64,000 bases of DNA from Microbacterium sp. RURRCA19A (GCF_900156455.1 NZ_FTNQ01000002.1:372001-436000); one strand, 5' to 3'. Counted from the stretch's first letter, positions 53,201 to 61,846 are shown. Notes: generated by a model not told the origin, from the sequence alone. Translations and numbers: made by a program.

Positions 53201-54433
53201 TCAGACGGTGAGGCGGCGGCGGATGACCAGCGCCCCTCCGAGGGCGAGCAGGATCAGAGCTGCGTTGAGCAGGCCCCACATCATGCCGCCGCTGACTCCG
53301 GTGACGGCCAGCGCGCCCTGGGGCGCGGCCATCGACGACACCGCCGAAGCCGACACCGAGGCGACCGAGCCGGTCACGCCGGGGGTGCCGGGCGTGCCGG
53401 GGGTTCCGGGGGTGCCGGGGGTGCCGGGGGTGCCGGGCGTGCCCGGGGTGCCGGGGGTTCCGGGGGTTCCGGGGGTTCCGGGGGTTCCGGGGGTTCCCGG
53501 GGTTCCGGGCGTGCCCGGCGTGCCCGGGGTTCCCGGGGTTCCCGGGGTTCCGGTCTCCGAACCCGTCGTGGTGCTATCGCCGATGATCGACACGGCGTTG
53601 CCGCCGATGGTGACGGGGAGGCTGATCGGGAGGATCGCCTGGTTGCCGCCGAGGAGGCTGTCGGTGCCGTCTGTGGTGACGTCGCCGGTGCCGCTCGTGG
53701 TGGTGCCGCCGGTGGTGGTGGCGTCCTCGGTGTGGCTGTCTCCTATGCCGGACACGGCGTTCCCGCCGATGGTGACCGGCAGGCTGATCGGAGCGATCAG
53801 CTGGTTGCCGCCGCCGAGGCTGTCGGTGCCGTCCGTCTCGACGTCGCTGACGCTGCCCGAGGTGGAGCCGCCGGTGGTGGTGGCGTCCTCGGTGTGGCTG
53901 TCGCCGACGACCGAGACGGCGTTGCCGCCGATGGTCACAGGCACCGAGACGGGGAGGACGGCCTGGTTGCCGCCGCCGACGCTGTCGGTGCCGTCGGTCT
54001 CGACGACCGGAGCGGCAGCGGGTTCCTCCGCGGGCGGGGCGGTCTCTTCCGCGGGCGCCGAGGTCTCGGCATCCGAGGTGTGGCTGTCACCGATGACCGA
54101 CACGGCGTTGCCGCCGATGGTCACGGGGACGTCCACCGAGATGAGGCCCTGGTTACCGCCGAGGAGGCTGTCGCTTCCGTCGGTGGTGGCCTCGGGCGCC
54201 GGCTGCGACGCGGGTGCCGAGGTGGTGGCATCCTCGCTGTGGCTGTCGCCGAGGACGGACACGGCGTTGCCGCCGATGGTGACGGGCAGGTCGACCGAGA
54301 TGATCGCCTGGTCGCCCGAGAGGAGGCCGTCGGTGCCCGACGTCTCCGCGGCATTGGCCATGCCGGCTCCGACGACGGCCAGGCCGCCGCCGATCAGCGT
54401 GCCGAGGATGGCACGCGAGTAGATCTTGCGCAT
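53201..54433 (-). CDS. Chaplin-like repeat surface protein with (Gly-Thr-Pro)19 stalk and LAVTG anchor
   Basis: 410-residue exported protein. Signal peptide [20 protein letters not shown]. Five repeats of about 50-60 residues follow, each with a hydrophobic core of the form [20 protein letters not shown] preceded by a GGNQ-type strand. The [10 protein letters not shown] block resembles the chaplin domain of aerial-hypha amyloid proteins but lacks their paired cysteines. Then come 19 Gly-Thr-Pro triplets (coded by 53381-53551), a Ser/Ala stretch, LAVTG, a hydrophobic helix and IRRRLTV, a class-E-sortase-type signal. Probably a wall-anchored fibre or coat protein. CAGGAGAG precedes ATG 54433. 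Confidence 0.85.
   Translation of the reverse strand: MRKIYSRAILGTLIGGGLAVVGAGMANAAETSGTDGLLSGDQAIISVDLPVTIGGNAVSVLGDSHSEDATTSAPASQPAPEATTDGSDSLLGGNQGLISVDVPVTIGGNAVSVIGDSHTSDAETSAPAEETAPPAEEPAAAPVVETDGTDSVGGGNQAVLPVSVPVTIGGNAVSVVGDSHTEDATTTGGSTSGSVSDVETDGTDSLGGGNQLIAPISLPVTIGGNAVSGIGDSHTEDATTTGGTTTSGTGDVTTDGTDSLLGGNQAILPISLPVTIGGNAVSIIGDSTTTGSETGTPGTPGTPGTPGTPGTPGTPGTPGTPGTPGTPGTPGTPGTPGTPGTPGTPGTPGTPGVTGSVASVSASAVSSMAAPQGALAVTGVSGGMMWGLLNAALILLALGGALVIRRRLTV
53381..53551. repeat. 9-bp tandem repeat coding for 19 Gly-Thr-Pro units
   Basis: Nineteen 9-bp units in register with the minus-strand gene. Units vary at two or three positions (CCGGGGGTG, CCGGGCGTG, CCGGGGGTT), so the array is old enough to have diverged but can still change length by slippage. 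The antisense frame reads Pro-Gly-Val repeats, a by-product. Confidence 0.92.
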
Positions 54434-54516
54434 GAGAGTTCTCTCCTGAGTGGTGAATGAGGGTGCGCGGAAACGCGCGGGACCGTCTGTCGTGCCGGAG
54501 CACGACGCGGCCCGCC

Positions 54517-55542
54517 TCAGTCAGGGGAGACGTCGGTGGAGAAGACCGGGGCGCCGGGGAGATCGTCGTCGACGAGTGCGCTGCGGAAGAGAAGAACGAA
54601 GGTCGGCGCGCCGGCGCGGTCGTCGAGACGCGCGGCGACGGGTCCGCCGGCACCCGACGAGAGGGATGCCGAAGACGAACCCGGGATGCCATCACCCAGC
54701 CCGTAGCCGACGGGCGTCTCTGCGGGCGGGGTGGTGCCGTGGGCAGACGTGTGGCCCGGGGAGTCCGTCGCGGTGGCGGCGAACGCTTTCGCTGCGGCCT
54801 CCGCGCGCGCGGTGACGGCCGTGGGCACGGCGGCGCTCGCCGCAGCCGCGGGTGCGGCCGCGGGTGCCGCGGCATCCGTCGACTCCGCGCTCGCGGCCGG
54901 CCGGTCGGGCTGCGCGGGAGTCGTGGGGTCGACGCTGCCGCCGGGAAGCGTGCCGCCGCCCGGGAGGGTGGGGACGATCGGGTCGGTGGACGGCGCCGTT
55001 CCGACGACGGCGGGCAGAGTCTCGTCGACCGTGTCGACCACGCCGGTCACGACGTCGTCGAGGCCGATGCCCGAGACGATTCCGCCCACGACCGGGACCG
55101 ACACGACGGTGTCGACCACGGGGGTGACGACGCTGCCGACGACCCCGGAGGAGGCGACGTCCGACACGGTGTCGGTGACGGTTTCGACGGTGCTCGTCGC
55201 GGTGTCGTTGACCGTGTCGACGACGGCGTTCACGGTGTCGACCGTGGTCTCGGTGACCGCGCGGACCGGCTCGCTCACGGGCGCGGGGACGACGGCTGCG
55301 ACGGGAGCCGTCACGGGCTCGACCGTCTGGACCACGGATGCCACGGTGTCGCCGACCGCTCCGGTGGTGCTGTTCACGGTGTCGGTGACGAGACCGAGAA
55401 GACCCGAGCCGGAGTCGTCGTTTGCGGACGCCGACGACGACGAGAAAGTGAGGGAGAGGAAGACCCACGCCAGGGCCGCGACGAACGCCCACCCGAGCAC
55501 GCGAAGCGCTGGGATCGCGCTTCGCCGGGTCGCGGCATCCAT
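54517..55542 (-). CDS. Secreted low-complexity protein with TVxTV repeats
   Basis: 341-residue exported protein. N-terminal hydrophobic segment VLGWAFVAALAWVFLSLTFS followed by Ser-rich sequence. A long region of repeated VDTV/ETVTDTVSDV units follows (about residues 35-165), then a Pro/Thr region, an Ala-rich stretch and a C-terminal domain (AGAPTFVLLFRSALVDDD). The Val/Thr repeats suggest extended beta structure on the cell surface. GGGGAG precedes ATG 55542. It lies directly upstream of the chaplin-like gene (84 nt) in the same direction and may be co-expressed. I do not recognise a family. Confidence 0.75.
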   Translation of the reverse strand: MDAATRRSAIPALRVLGWAFVAALAWVFLSLTFSSSSASANDDSGSGLLGLVTDTVNSTTGAVGDTVASVVQTVEPVTAPVAAVVPAPVSEPVRAVTETTVDTVNAVVDTVNDTATSTVETVTDTVSDVASSGVVGSVVTPVVDTVVSVPVVGGIVSGIGLDDVVTGVVDTVDETLPAVVGTAPSTDPIVPTLPGGGTLPGGSVDPTTPAQPDRPAASAESTDAAAPAAAPAAAASAAVPTAVTARAEAAAKAFAATATDSPGHTSAHGTTPPAETPVGYGLGDGIPGSSSASLSSGAGGPVAARLDDRAGAPTFVLLFRSALVDDDLPGAPVFSTDVSPD

Positions 55543-55562
55543 GTCTGACTCCCCAAAGTCGG

Positions 55563-55587
55563 TAGACACTCGCCTATGACGTGTCTA
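55563..55587. promoter_or_regulatory. Candidate operator upstream of the secreted repeat protein
   Basis: Perfect inverted repeat TAGACAC-N11-GTGTCTA, 20 nt upstream of the ATG at 55542. It has the form of a dimeric regulator site. Confidence 0.4.
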
Positions 55588-55699
55588 TGGGCCGCGACTT
55601 TACGCCTCTCGCGCCGAGAAGGCCAGAGACTCAGGGAACGCCCAGTTACCACGCGGTGTCGGCGGGGGAACCGACCGACACGCCGCACGTGAACATAAC

Positions 55700-55728
55700 T
55701 TGACAGCGGACGCGGTTGTCAGTAGCTG
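55700..55728 (+). promoter_or_regulatory. Candidate promoter reading toward dnaB
   Basis: Perfect -35 TTGACA (55700-55705), 17-nt spacer, TAGCTG (55723-55728). A transcript from here would pass through the DnaA boxes and have a leader of about 415 nt before dnaB. Confidence 0.45.
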
Positions 55729-55738
55729 CTCGCTGGAG

Positions 55739-55950
55739 TTATCCCCCGTGTTGTCCACACACTTTTGTCAAGTCGAGCAACCTTCAACCCATGCTTCAAC
55801 CAGGATTCCCACAGCTTTCCTGTGGACAGATAAAAACCAGATCAGATGGTACTTCGAGAAACTGTTTCCACATCATCCACCGAGTTCTCCACAGGAGTTG
55901 TGCACAGCAATCGCGGCGTTTCTCGCAAGCTGTCCACAGAGTTATCCACA
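55739..55950. promoter_or_regulatory. DnaA-box cluster upstream of dnaB
   Basis: Within 212 nt: TTGTCCACA (55751-55759), CTGTCCACA on the minus strand (55829-55821), TTCTCCACA (55885-55893), TTGTGCACA (55898-55906), CTGTCCACA (55930-55938) and a perfect TTATCCACA (55942-55950), plus weaker TTATCCCCC (55739-55747) and GTTTCCACA (55864-55872). The stretch is AT-richer than its surroundings and has no convincing coding potential. It could titrate DnaA, control dnaB, or be part of an origin. Confidence 0.8.
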
Positions 55951-56147
55951 GGCCTGTTTGCGTGGAGGAGGGGTCGTCCTTAGCGTGGGTGCATCCCATC
56001 GGGCACACCCCGTCACCACCCGCGCGTCCATGTCGGAGGTCGGTGATTCGATGCTGCTCGAGGGCGTCGCCTCGCCCCACCCGACGTGATCCGTTGCCGG
56101 ACATCGTTGGTGGAGTGCGTGCGTCCGAAAACTGAGAAGGAGTGCCT

Positions 56148-57515
56148 GTGTCGATCACCGACATCGCCAACGAGCGTCTCGGAGGACCCCAGCGGCAGGA
56201 GCGCACTCCGCCGCACGACATTTTGGCCGAGCAGAGCGCACTGGGTGGCATGCTGCTGTCGAAAGACGCTGTCGCCGATGTGATCGAGACTCTGCGCGGC
56301 GGCGATTTCTACGTGCCGAAGCACGAGCTGATCTTCGAGGCGATCCTCACGCTGTACTCGCACGGTGAGCCGACCGACGTCGTCGCGGTCACCGACGAGC
56401 TGATCAAGACGGGTGAGCTGCAGCGCGCCGGCGGTGCCGACTACCTGCACACGCTCACCTCGATCGTGCCGACGGCTGCCAACGCGGGGTACTACGCGTC
56501 GATCGTCGCCGAGCGGGCTCTGCTGCGGCGCCTGGTCGAGGCCGGCACGCGCATCGTGCAGATGGGTTACGCGGGCGAGGGTGACCCGACAGAGCTCGTC
56601 AACAGCGCGCAGGCCGAGATTTACAACGTTTCGGGCGACGACAGCGCCGAAGACTACATCCCCCTGACCATGGCGGTGGATGCCGCGGTCGAAGAGATCG
56701 AGGCCGCTCGCGGTCGCGACGGGTCGATGACCGGCATCCCGACCGGGTTCGCCGGCCTCGACCAGCTGACGAACGGTCTGCACCCGGGTCAGATGATCGT
56801 GCTCGCCGCGCGTCCCGCGATGGGTAAGTCGACGCTCGCGCTCGACTTCGCCCGCGCCGCCGCGATCAAGTCGAACGCACCCTGCATCTTCTTCTCGCTC
56901 GAGATGGGGCGCAGCGAGATCGCGATGCGCCTGCTGAGCGCCGAGGGGTCGATCCCGCTGCAGAGCATGCGCAAGGGAACGCTCGACTCGCGCGACTGGA
57001 CGACGGTGGCGTCCACCCGCGGTCGCATCAACGACGCCCCCCTCTACATCGACGACAGCCCCAACATGACGCTGGTCGAGATCCGCGCCAAGTGCCGTCG
57101 CCTGAAGCAGCGCGAGGGTCTGAAGATGGTCGTCATCGACTACCTGCAGCTGCTCACGAGCGGTAAGCGCGTCGAGTCGCGTCAGCAGGAGGTCAGTGAG
57201 TTCTCGCGTGCGCTGAAGCTGATGGCGAAGGAGCTGCAGGTTCCCGTCATCGCCCTGTCGCAGCTGAACCGTGGTGCCGAGCAGCGCGCCGACAAGAAGC
57301 CCGCCCTGTCCGACCTGCGTGAGTCGGGCTCGATCGAGCAGGATGCCGACATGGTCGTGCTCCTCCACCGAGAGGCCGCGTACGAGAAGGACAGCCCGCG
57401 TGCGGGTGAGGCGGATCTGATCGTGGCGAAGCACCGCAACGGGCCCACTGACACGATCACGGTGGCGTTCCAGGGGCATTATTCGCGGTTCGCCGACATG
57501 GCGCCGGGGATGTAG
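56148..57515 (+). CDS. dnaB: Replicative DNA helicase
   Basis: 455-residue hexameric helicase that unwinds the fork ahead of DnaG and Pol III. The N-terminal domain begins PPHDILAEQSALGGMLLSKD. The RecA-like domain has Walker A ARPAMGKSTLALDF (near residue 221), Walker B VVIDYLQLLTSG, and later motifs FSRALKLMAKELQVPVIALS and LSDLRESGSIEQDAD. It is intein-free, although actinobacterial dnaB genes often carry one. GTG 56148 is chosen over 56142 because AAGGAG lies 5 nt before it. Its upstream region carries a DnaA-box cluster. Confidence 0.98.
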   Translation: MSITDIANERLGGPQRQERTPPHDILAEQSALGGMLLSKDAVADVIETLRGGDFYVPKHELIFEAILTLYSHGEPTDVVAVTDELIKTGELQRAGGADYLHTLTSIVPTAANAGYYASIVAERALLRRLVEAGTRIVQMGYAGEGDPTELVNSAQAEIYNVSGDDSAEDYIPLTMAVDAAVEEIEAARGRDGSMTGIPTGFAGLDQLTNGLHPGQMIVLAARPAMGKSTLALDFARAAAIKSNAPCIFFSLEMGRSEIAMRLLSAEGSIPLQSMRKGTLDSRDWTTVASTRGRINDAPLYIDDSPNMTLVEIRAKCRRLKQREGLKMVVIDYLQLLTSGKRVESRQQEVSEFSRALKLMAKELQVPVIALSQLNRGAEQRADKKPALSDLRESGSIEQDADMVVLLHREAAYEKDSPRAGEADLIVAKHRNGPTDTITVAFQGHYSRFADMAPGM

Positions 57516-57560
57516 TGGGGGTGGGCGTGGCTGCACGAGCGTCTCTCAGAGGACGGATGG

Positions 57561-59039
57561 ATGCCCGGACTTACCGCTGATCAAAGCCTCTTGGCAAAAC
57601 TGTGTGCGGCACCGGCCGAGGCGCCTTGGCTTGAGTTCAAGGAGAACAAGGCCGAACCTCAGGAGGTCGGCGAGTACATCTCCGCACTCGCTAATTCTGC
57701 TGTCCTGGCCCACCGAACCCATGCATACATGGTCTGGGGTGTCCGGGATGCAGATCACGCTGTCGTCGGGACCACATTCGATCCTTGGTCCTCGAAGGGT
57801 GCTGGCAGTGAGGATCTCGTGCCGTGGCTTTCCCGGGGCCTGGATCCCCAGGTCTACTTCCAGTTCCGACGGATAGATACCGGTGGGAATATCGCGGCTG
57901 TCCTGCTCGAGATTGATGCAGCTCGCTCGCGACCCGTTGCCTTCCGCTCAGAGCGCTACGTTCGGATCGGTAGCTACAAGAAGAACCTTCGCGATTATCC
58001 AGAACATGAAGCGCGGTTGTGGGAAGCGTTCCGAGAGACCACCTTCGAGACGGGGTCCGCCAAGTCAGGGCTGAGTGACGAGGAGGCTATCGAGCTACTC
58101 GCCCATAGCGCCTACTTCGACCTCCTGCGTCTTCCTTTGCCTGAAACTCGACGACGGGTGGCTGATCAGCTTGGAGCTGAGGGCTTCTTGGTGCGATCTG
58201 AAGCGGGAACCTCGGTAACCAACCTCGGCGCGTTGCTCTTTGCTCGAGACCTCGGAGTGTTCTCTTCCGTGTCGAGGAAGGCGACACGGCTGACCCAGTA
58301 TCGGACAGCCTCCCGTGCTGCGGCCGTGCGAAGCCAGGACGGCCAGCGGGGATATGCCGCAGGGTTCGAGGGGCTGATCGATTACATGTCGGCTCTGCTG
58401 CCTCGTGAGGAGATCACCGTTGGTGGGCTTCGACAGGAGATTCCTCGGTATCCGGATCTGGTGATCCGTGAGCTCGTAGTGAACATGCTCATCCACCAGG
58501 ATTTGACGGTCACGGGTAGTGGCCCGATGATCGAGGTCTTCCCCAACCGAATAGAGTTCACAAATCCTGGCGAACCGCTCATCAGCGTCCGCAGGTTCCT
58601 CGGGGGGCGGCCCCCCTCTCGTAACGAAGCTCTCGCTTCATTCATGACCCGAGCGCGCATCTCAGAGGAGCGCGGTTCTGGTTGGGAGAAAATCGCCACC
58701 GAGGTCGAATTGCACCAGCTGCCCGCGCCGAAGATCACCGTCGAGGCTGGTCACACCAAGGTGACGGTGTTCGGCCCGCGAAGCTTCGCGGAAATGACGC
58801 GGGACGAGCGAGTAGATGCCATCTACCTGCACGCACAGCTTCGGCACGCGTCGGGCGAGCCCACCACTAACTCATCCGCTCGCGAGCGTTTCCGGATCCC
58901 GGATGCGAACAGTGCGCAGATCTCGCGGGTTCTACGTGACGCGCTCGCCGCCGGCCTCCTGGTGATCGAGGACCCGACGGTGGGTGCCAAGAGTCGACGC
59001 TACCTGCCGTTCTGGGCGCAGGAGGACACAGGCGGATAG
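57561..59039 (+). CDS. Schlafen/AlbA_2-domain protein with RecG-like C-terminal part
   Basis: 492-residue putative DNA- or RNA-binding regulator. The N-terminal AlbA_2 (Schlafen-type) domain has PWLEFKENKAEPQEVGEYIS, YMVWGVRDADHAVVGTTFDP and FRSERYVRIGSYKKNLRDYP. The middle has an ATPase-associated HATPase_c_4-like block PDLVIRELVVNMLIHQDLTV and IEFTNPGEPLIS. A winged helix closes the protein (ISRVLRDALAAGLLVIEDP). Codon use is less GC-biased than dnaB just upstream, so the gene looks acquired. Such proteins occur in defence and stress islands; function not established. Confidence 0.85.
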   Translation: MPGLTADQSLLAKLCAAPAEAPWLEFKENKAEPQEVGEYISALANSAVLAHRTHAYMVWGVRDADHAVVGTTFDPWSSKGAGSEDLVPWLSRGLDPQVYFQFRRIDTGGNIAAVLLEIDAARSRPVAFRSERYVRIGSYKKNLRDYPEHEARLWEAFRETTFETGSAKSGLSDEEAIELLAHSAYFDLLRLPLPETRRRVADQLGAEGFLVRSEAGTSVTNLGALLFARDLGVFSSVSRKATRLTQYRTASRAAAVRSQDGQRGYAAGFEGLIDYMSALLPREEITVGGLRQEIPRYPDLVIRELVVNMLIHQDLTVTGSGPMIEVFPNRIEFTNPGEPLISVRRFLGGRPPSRNEALASFMTRARISEERGSGWEKIATEVELHQLPAPKITVEAGHTKVTVFGPRSFAEMTRDERVDAIYLHAQLRHASGEPTTNSSARERFRIPDANSAQISRVLRDALAAGLLVIEDPTVGAKSRRYLPFWAQEDTGG

Positions 59040-59203
59040 CCGTTGTTTGATCCGCAACGGCGACTGAATGGCACGTTCGCCTCGATTCCATGCCAAAAAT
59101 TCTCTTGATCAGGTATTTTTCCAGATCAGAGGGGGAGGTTTTTGTTTGACTCATGTTTGACTGCGCGCCATAGGTGGGCACGAGGTGGACTCCTCGATCA
59201 CCT
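59040..59203. other. AT-rich tail of the Schlafen-gene insertion
   Basis: 164 nt with unusually low GC for this genome (a TATTTTT run and TTTGTTTGA words near 59120-59160). No ORF or terminator is clear. It may hold the right boundary of the acquired segment. Confidence 0.4.
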
Positions 59204-59485
59204 GTGCTCACGATCACCCTCGCGGAGGGCGAGGAGCGGGGCCGTGCGGTCGACCGCCTTGACCCCGCATCTAGTCTCTCGTGCAAGTGGTGCGCTGCAC
59301 GTACGCGCACGACGGCGCATGGCCGTGTGCGCGAGGTGCGGTTTCCGGGTGCGTGGTGGGAAATCCTGGCATCTGGAAGGCTTCGCGGTGCCGCCCCGTC
59401 GATGGTTGAGCGCAGCACGTTCGACGAGTGGCTGCGCAATCGGTGCCATGTGACGAAGCCGCGCAATCGCCGTCGAGGTCTCTGA
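59204..59485 (+). pseudogene. Remnant of a CxxC small protein
   Basis: The opening VLTITLAEGEERGRAVDRLD and PASSLSCKWCAARTRTTAHG have ordinary codon use and contain one C-x2-C pair. The second cysteine pair expected of a zinc-ribbon of this type is lost and the rest reads as Arg-rich noise. Probably a decayed or frameshifted zinc-ribbon gene beside the Schlafen insertion; function unknown. Confidence 0.35.
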
Positions 59486-59499
59486 CCTCCGCCACCCAG

Positions 59500-59919
59500 A
59501 AACCCCGCCGCGCACAGCAACTGCGTCTCGTCGTCGGCATCCGCCGACGCCTCGATCGTGGGCGGGATCGCCGCCCACTGTCGCCCGTCGTCAGCGCGCG
59601 GCACGACGTGTTCGTTGAGGCCGTCGATGAGTTCGGGGAATCGGTGGAAGGGGATGCCGAAGTGCTTCGCGATCGAGTACGCCTGGAACGCGCGGTACGT
59701 GGCCATGTGTGCGAAGCCCTCGGCCGCCGGGTAGTCGCCGTACGTGCTCGGCGACGACCCGATCGCCCTCGTGCGACGCACTCAACGACCGCGCAGCTTC
59801 GGCGATCCGGGCTGGCTCCACTCCTTCGGCGCGGCCGCCGAGAGTTCGGCGGGATCGATCTTGTCGATGACCTCGCGAACGGCGGCATCGGCGTGGACGA
59901 AGACCTCGTCCGGCTTCAT
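59500..59919 (-). pseudogene. Remnant of a TIGR03086/DinB-like (maleylpyruvate isomerase-type) protein
   Basis: ATG 59919 opens 45 residues (KPDEVFVHADAAVREVIDKI, DPAELSAAAPKEWSQPGSPK) ending at TGA 59784-59782. The same frame continues after the stop with STYGDYPAAEGFAHMATYRA, FQAYSIAKHFGIPFHRFPEL and ASADADDETQLLCAAGF. The two parts fit the beginning and end of the four-helix DinB/MDMPI family, while the central 50-70 residues are missing. An internal deletion with a frame-preserving scar, plus a stop, makes it a pseudogene. Confidence 0.65.
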
Positions 59920-59944
59920 GTCCCGCGGTCCTCCTCCTGCCCGC

Positions 59945-60823
59945 TCATCGTTCCGACGGCGTGTGCCGCGGCGCGGGTGGGGCAGTGGTGGCGCCCCAGC
60001 TGGCGAGCACGCGGAGCGCGTCGGCGGAGGGCGAACCGGGCTCGGCGGTGTACGTGGAGACCGTCAGGCCGGGATCGGCGGGGAGCTCGAACGCTTCGTA
60101 GGCGAGCTCGAGGTCGCCGACGACGGGGTGGTGGAGGCGCTTCACGCCGCTGCGGTGGTAGCGGACGTTGTGCGCTGCCCAGAGCGTGCGGAACCGTTCG
60201 GAGCGGGTGGACAACTCGCCGACCAGGTCGGTCAGGCGCTTGTCGTACGGGTTGCGTCCGGCTTCTCCGCGCATGGTGGCGACGAGCTCCTGGGTGTTCT
60301 TGTCCCAGTCGACGTAGAAGTCCGGCGCTGCGGGGTTGAGGAAGGCGAACCGGGCGCTGTTGGGGGCGGGTTCGGCGAAGAGGGGCGAGTACAGGGCGCG
60401 GGCGAGCGGGTTGGCGGCGACGTAGTCGAAGTAGTTGTTGCGGATCATCGCCGGAGCCTCTGTCATCGCATCCAGGATCCTGAGGATGCTGGGTCGCAGG
60501 CTGTCCGTTCGCTTGCGCGGCTTCTTCGCCCCGGGTGAGGCGTTGGCGGTGCGGGCGAGATCGAACAGGTGCGCGGTCTCGGCGTCGTCGAGCTGCAGGG
60601 CGCGGGCGAGTGACTCCAGGACACTGTCCGATGCGCCGGAGAGGTCGCCCCGCTCAAGGCGGGTGTAGTAGTCGACGCTGACGCCGGAGAGCAGCGCGAC
60701 TTCCTCTCGGCGGAGGCCGGGCACGCGCCGGTTGCCGCCGTAGGCGGGGAGCCCGGCCTGGTCGGGGGTGATCCGGTCTCTGCGCGTGGAGAGGAACTCG
60801 CGCACTTCGCTGCGGTGGTCCAT
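59945..60823 (-). CDS. XRE-family regulator with MmyB-like ligand-binding domain
   Basis: 292-residue paralogue of the regulator at 16.8 kb. Helix-turn-helix VPGLRREEVALLSGVSVDYY and TRLERGDLSG. The MmyB-like domain follows from about residue 110 (MIRNNYFDYVAANPLARALY, FLNPAAPDFYVDWDKNTQEL, VGELSTRSERFRTLWAAHNV). It is divergent from two aldo/keto reductase genes, which it probably represses. TACCGT (60836-60831 on the minus strand) lies 7 nt before the ATG. Confidence 0.92.
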   Translation of the reverse strand: MDHRSEVREFLSTRRDRITPDQAGLPAYGGNRRVPGLRREEVALLSGVSVDYYTRLERGDLSGASDSVLESLARALQLDDAETAHLFDLARTANASPGAKKPRKRTDSLRPSILRILDAMTEAPAMIRNNYFDYVAANPLARALYSPLFAEPAPNSARFAFLNPAAPDFYVDWDKNTQELVATMRGEAGRNPYDKRLTDLVGELSTRSERFRTLWAAHNVRYHRSGVKRLHHPVVGDLELAYEAFELPADPGLTVSTYTAEPGSPSADALRVLASWGATTAPPAPRHTPSER

Positions 60824-60830
60824 TCCCTCG

Positions 60831-60836
60831 ACGGTA
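60831..60836 (-). promoter_or_regulatory. -10 box TACCGT of the second XRE regulator
   Basis: Minus-strand TACCGT ends 7 nt before the ATG at 60823, identical in sequence and spacing to the box at 16764-16769. Confidence 0.55.
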
Positions 60837-60958
60837 CGCGCCGGCCCGCCGCTCTGGGAGGGTCTGTCAGTACCGGGGATGCCGGGAACTCCCGCCCCTT
60901 CGCCGATCGCGGTCTTATGGAGTCATCCCTCCTCGCGACGATCCAGAAGGAAGCACCG

Positions 60959-61846
60959 ATGATCGATCTCACGCTCAACAACGGCGTCACCCTCCCCACC
61001 ATCGGGCTCGGCGTCTTCCAGAGTCCGCCCGAGGAGACGGCCGCCGCCGTCGACTCCGCTCTCCGTGTCGGGTACCGCCACATCGACACCGCCGCCGCGT
61101 ACGGCAACGAACGGGAGGTCGGCGAGGGCTTGCGCCGCTCGGGCGTCGACCGCGACGACGTGTTCCTCGAGACCAAGGTGTGGGTCACCGACTACGGCTA
61201 CGACCAGACCCTGCACGCGTTCGACAAAGCCACCGGCAAGCTCGGTGTCTCCACCCTCGACCTGCTGATCCTGCACCAGCCCATCCCCAGCCGGTTCGAG
61301 ACCACCATCGCGGCCTACAAGGCGCTGGAGACGCTCCTGTCCGACGGGAAGGTGCGCGCCATCGGCGTGAGCAACTTCCTGCCGCATCACCTCGACCGGC
61401 TGCTCCAGGAGACGGATGTGATCCCCGCCGTGAACCAGGTCGAACTGCACCCCTACTTCACGCAGCCCGAGGTGCGACGCGCGGATGCCGCGCATGGCAT
61501 CCTCACCCAGGCGTGGTCGCCGATCGGCGGGATCACGTTCTATCCCGGCCCGTGGGGTGACGAGCGTCGCAGCGTCATGGACGACACCACCCTCACCGAG
61601 ATCGCTCGGGCCCACGGGAAGACCCCCGCGCAGGTCATGCTCCGCTGGGGAATCCAAGCGGGTCGATCCGTGATCCCCAAGTCCACCAACCCGGCCCGCA
61701 TCGCCGAGAACTTCGACGTCTTCGACTTCGAACTCGACGGCGAGCAGGTGGCTCGCATCGACGCTCTCGACACGGGCGTCCGTGGCGGTCCGGATCCGGA
61801 TGAGCCGCGCGAGGCGTTCTTCGCCCGCGAGATCCCCGAAGCCTGA
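60959..61846 (+). CDS. Aldo/keto reductase (AKR5/2,5-diketogluconate reductase-like)
   Basis: 295-residue NADPH-dependent TIM-barrel reductase. Signatures: GYRHIDTAAAYGNEREVGEG (catalytic Asp and Tyr), lysine in FLETKVW, His in LLILHQP, KVRAIGVSNFLPHHLDRLL, and the coenzyme-binding SVIPKSTNPARIAENFDVFD. AGAAGGAAG precedes ATG 60959. 26 nt separate it from the second reductase, forming a small operon divergent from the XRE regulator. Substrate: a small carbonyl compound, unknown. Confidence 0.93.
   Translation: MIDLTLNNGVTLPTIGLGVFQSPPEETAAAVDSALRVGYRHIDTAAAYGNEREVGEGLRRSGVDRDDVFLETKVWVTDYGYDQTLHAFDKATGKLGVSTLDLLILHQPIPSRFETTIAAYKALETLLSDGKVRAIGVSNFLPHHLDRLLQETDVIPAVNQVELHPYFTQPEVRRADAAHGILTQAWSPIGGITFYPGPWGDERRSVMDDTTLTEIARAHGKTPAQVMLRWGIQAGRSVIPKSTNPARIAENFDVFDFELDGEQVARIDALDTGVRGGPDPDEPREAFFAREIPEA

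Noticed and set aside
53381..53551. Possible CRISPR array
   Set aside because: Units are 9 bp, contiguous and in register with a coding frame; there are no spacers and no cas genes.
53115..54422. Plus-strand ORF with Pro-Gly-Val repeats opposite the chaplin-like gene
   Set aside because: The repeats follow from reading the 9-bp array on the wrong strand; only the minus strand has a ribosome-binding site, signal peptide and sorting signal.
55739..55950. Calling this region oriC outright
   Set aside because: dnaA and dnaN are not in the window and the parB end suggests the usual origin is to the left; only a DnaA-box cluster can be supported.
55700..56135. Two overlapping plus-strand ORFs in the dnaB upstream region
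   Set aside because: Their sequences are low-quality and lie across the DnaA boxes; codon use is unlike neighbouring genes and no start signal precedes them.
58867..59781. 304-residue minus-strand ORF after the Schlafen gene
   Set aside because: Only its first 94 residues resemble a protein family; the rest is antisense to the Schlafen gene and to the AT-rich tail. Treated as part of a pseudogene instead.
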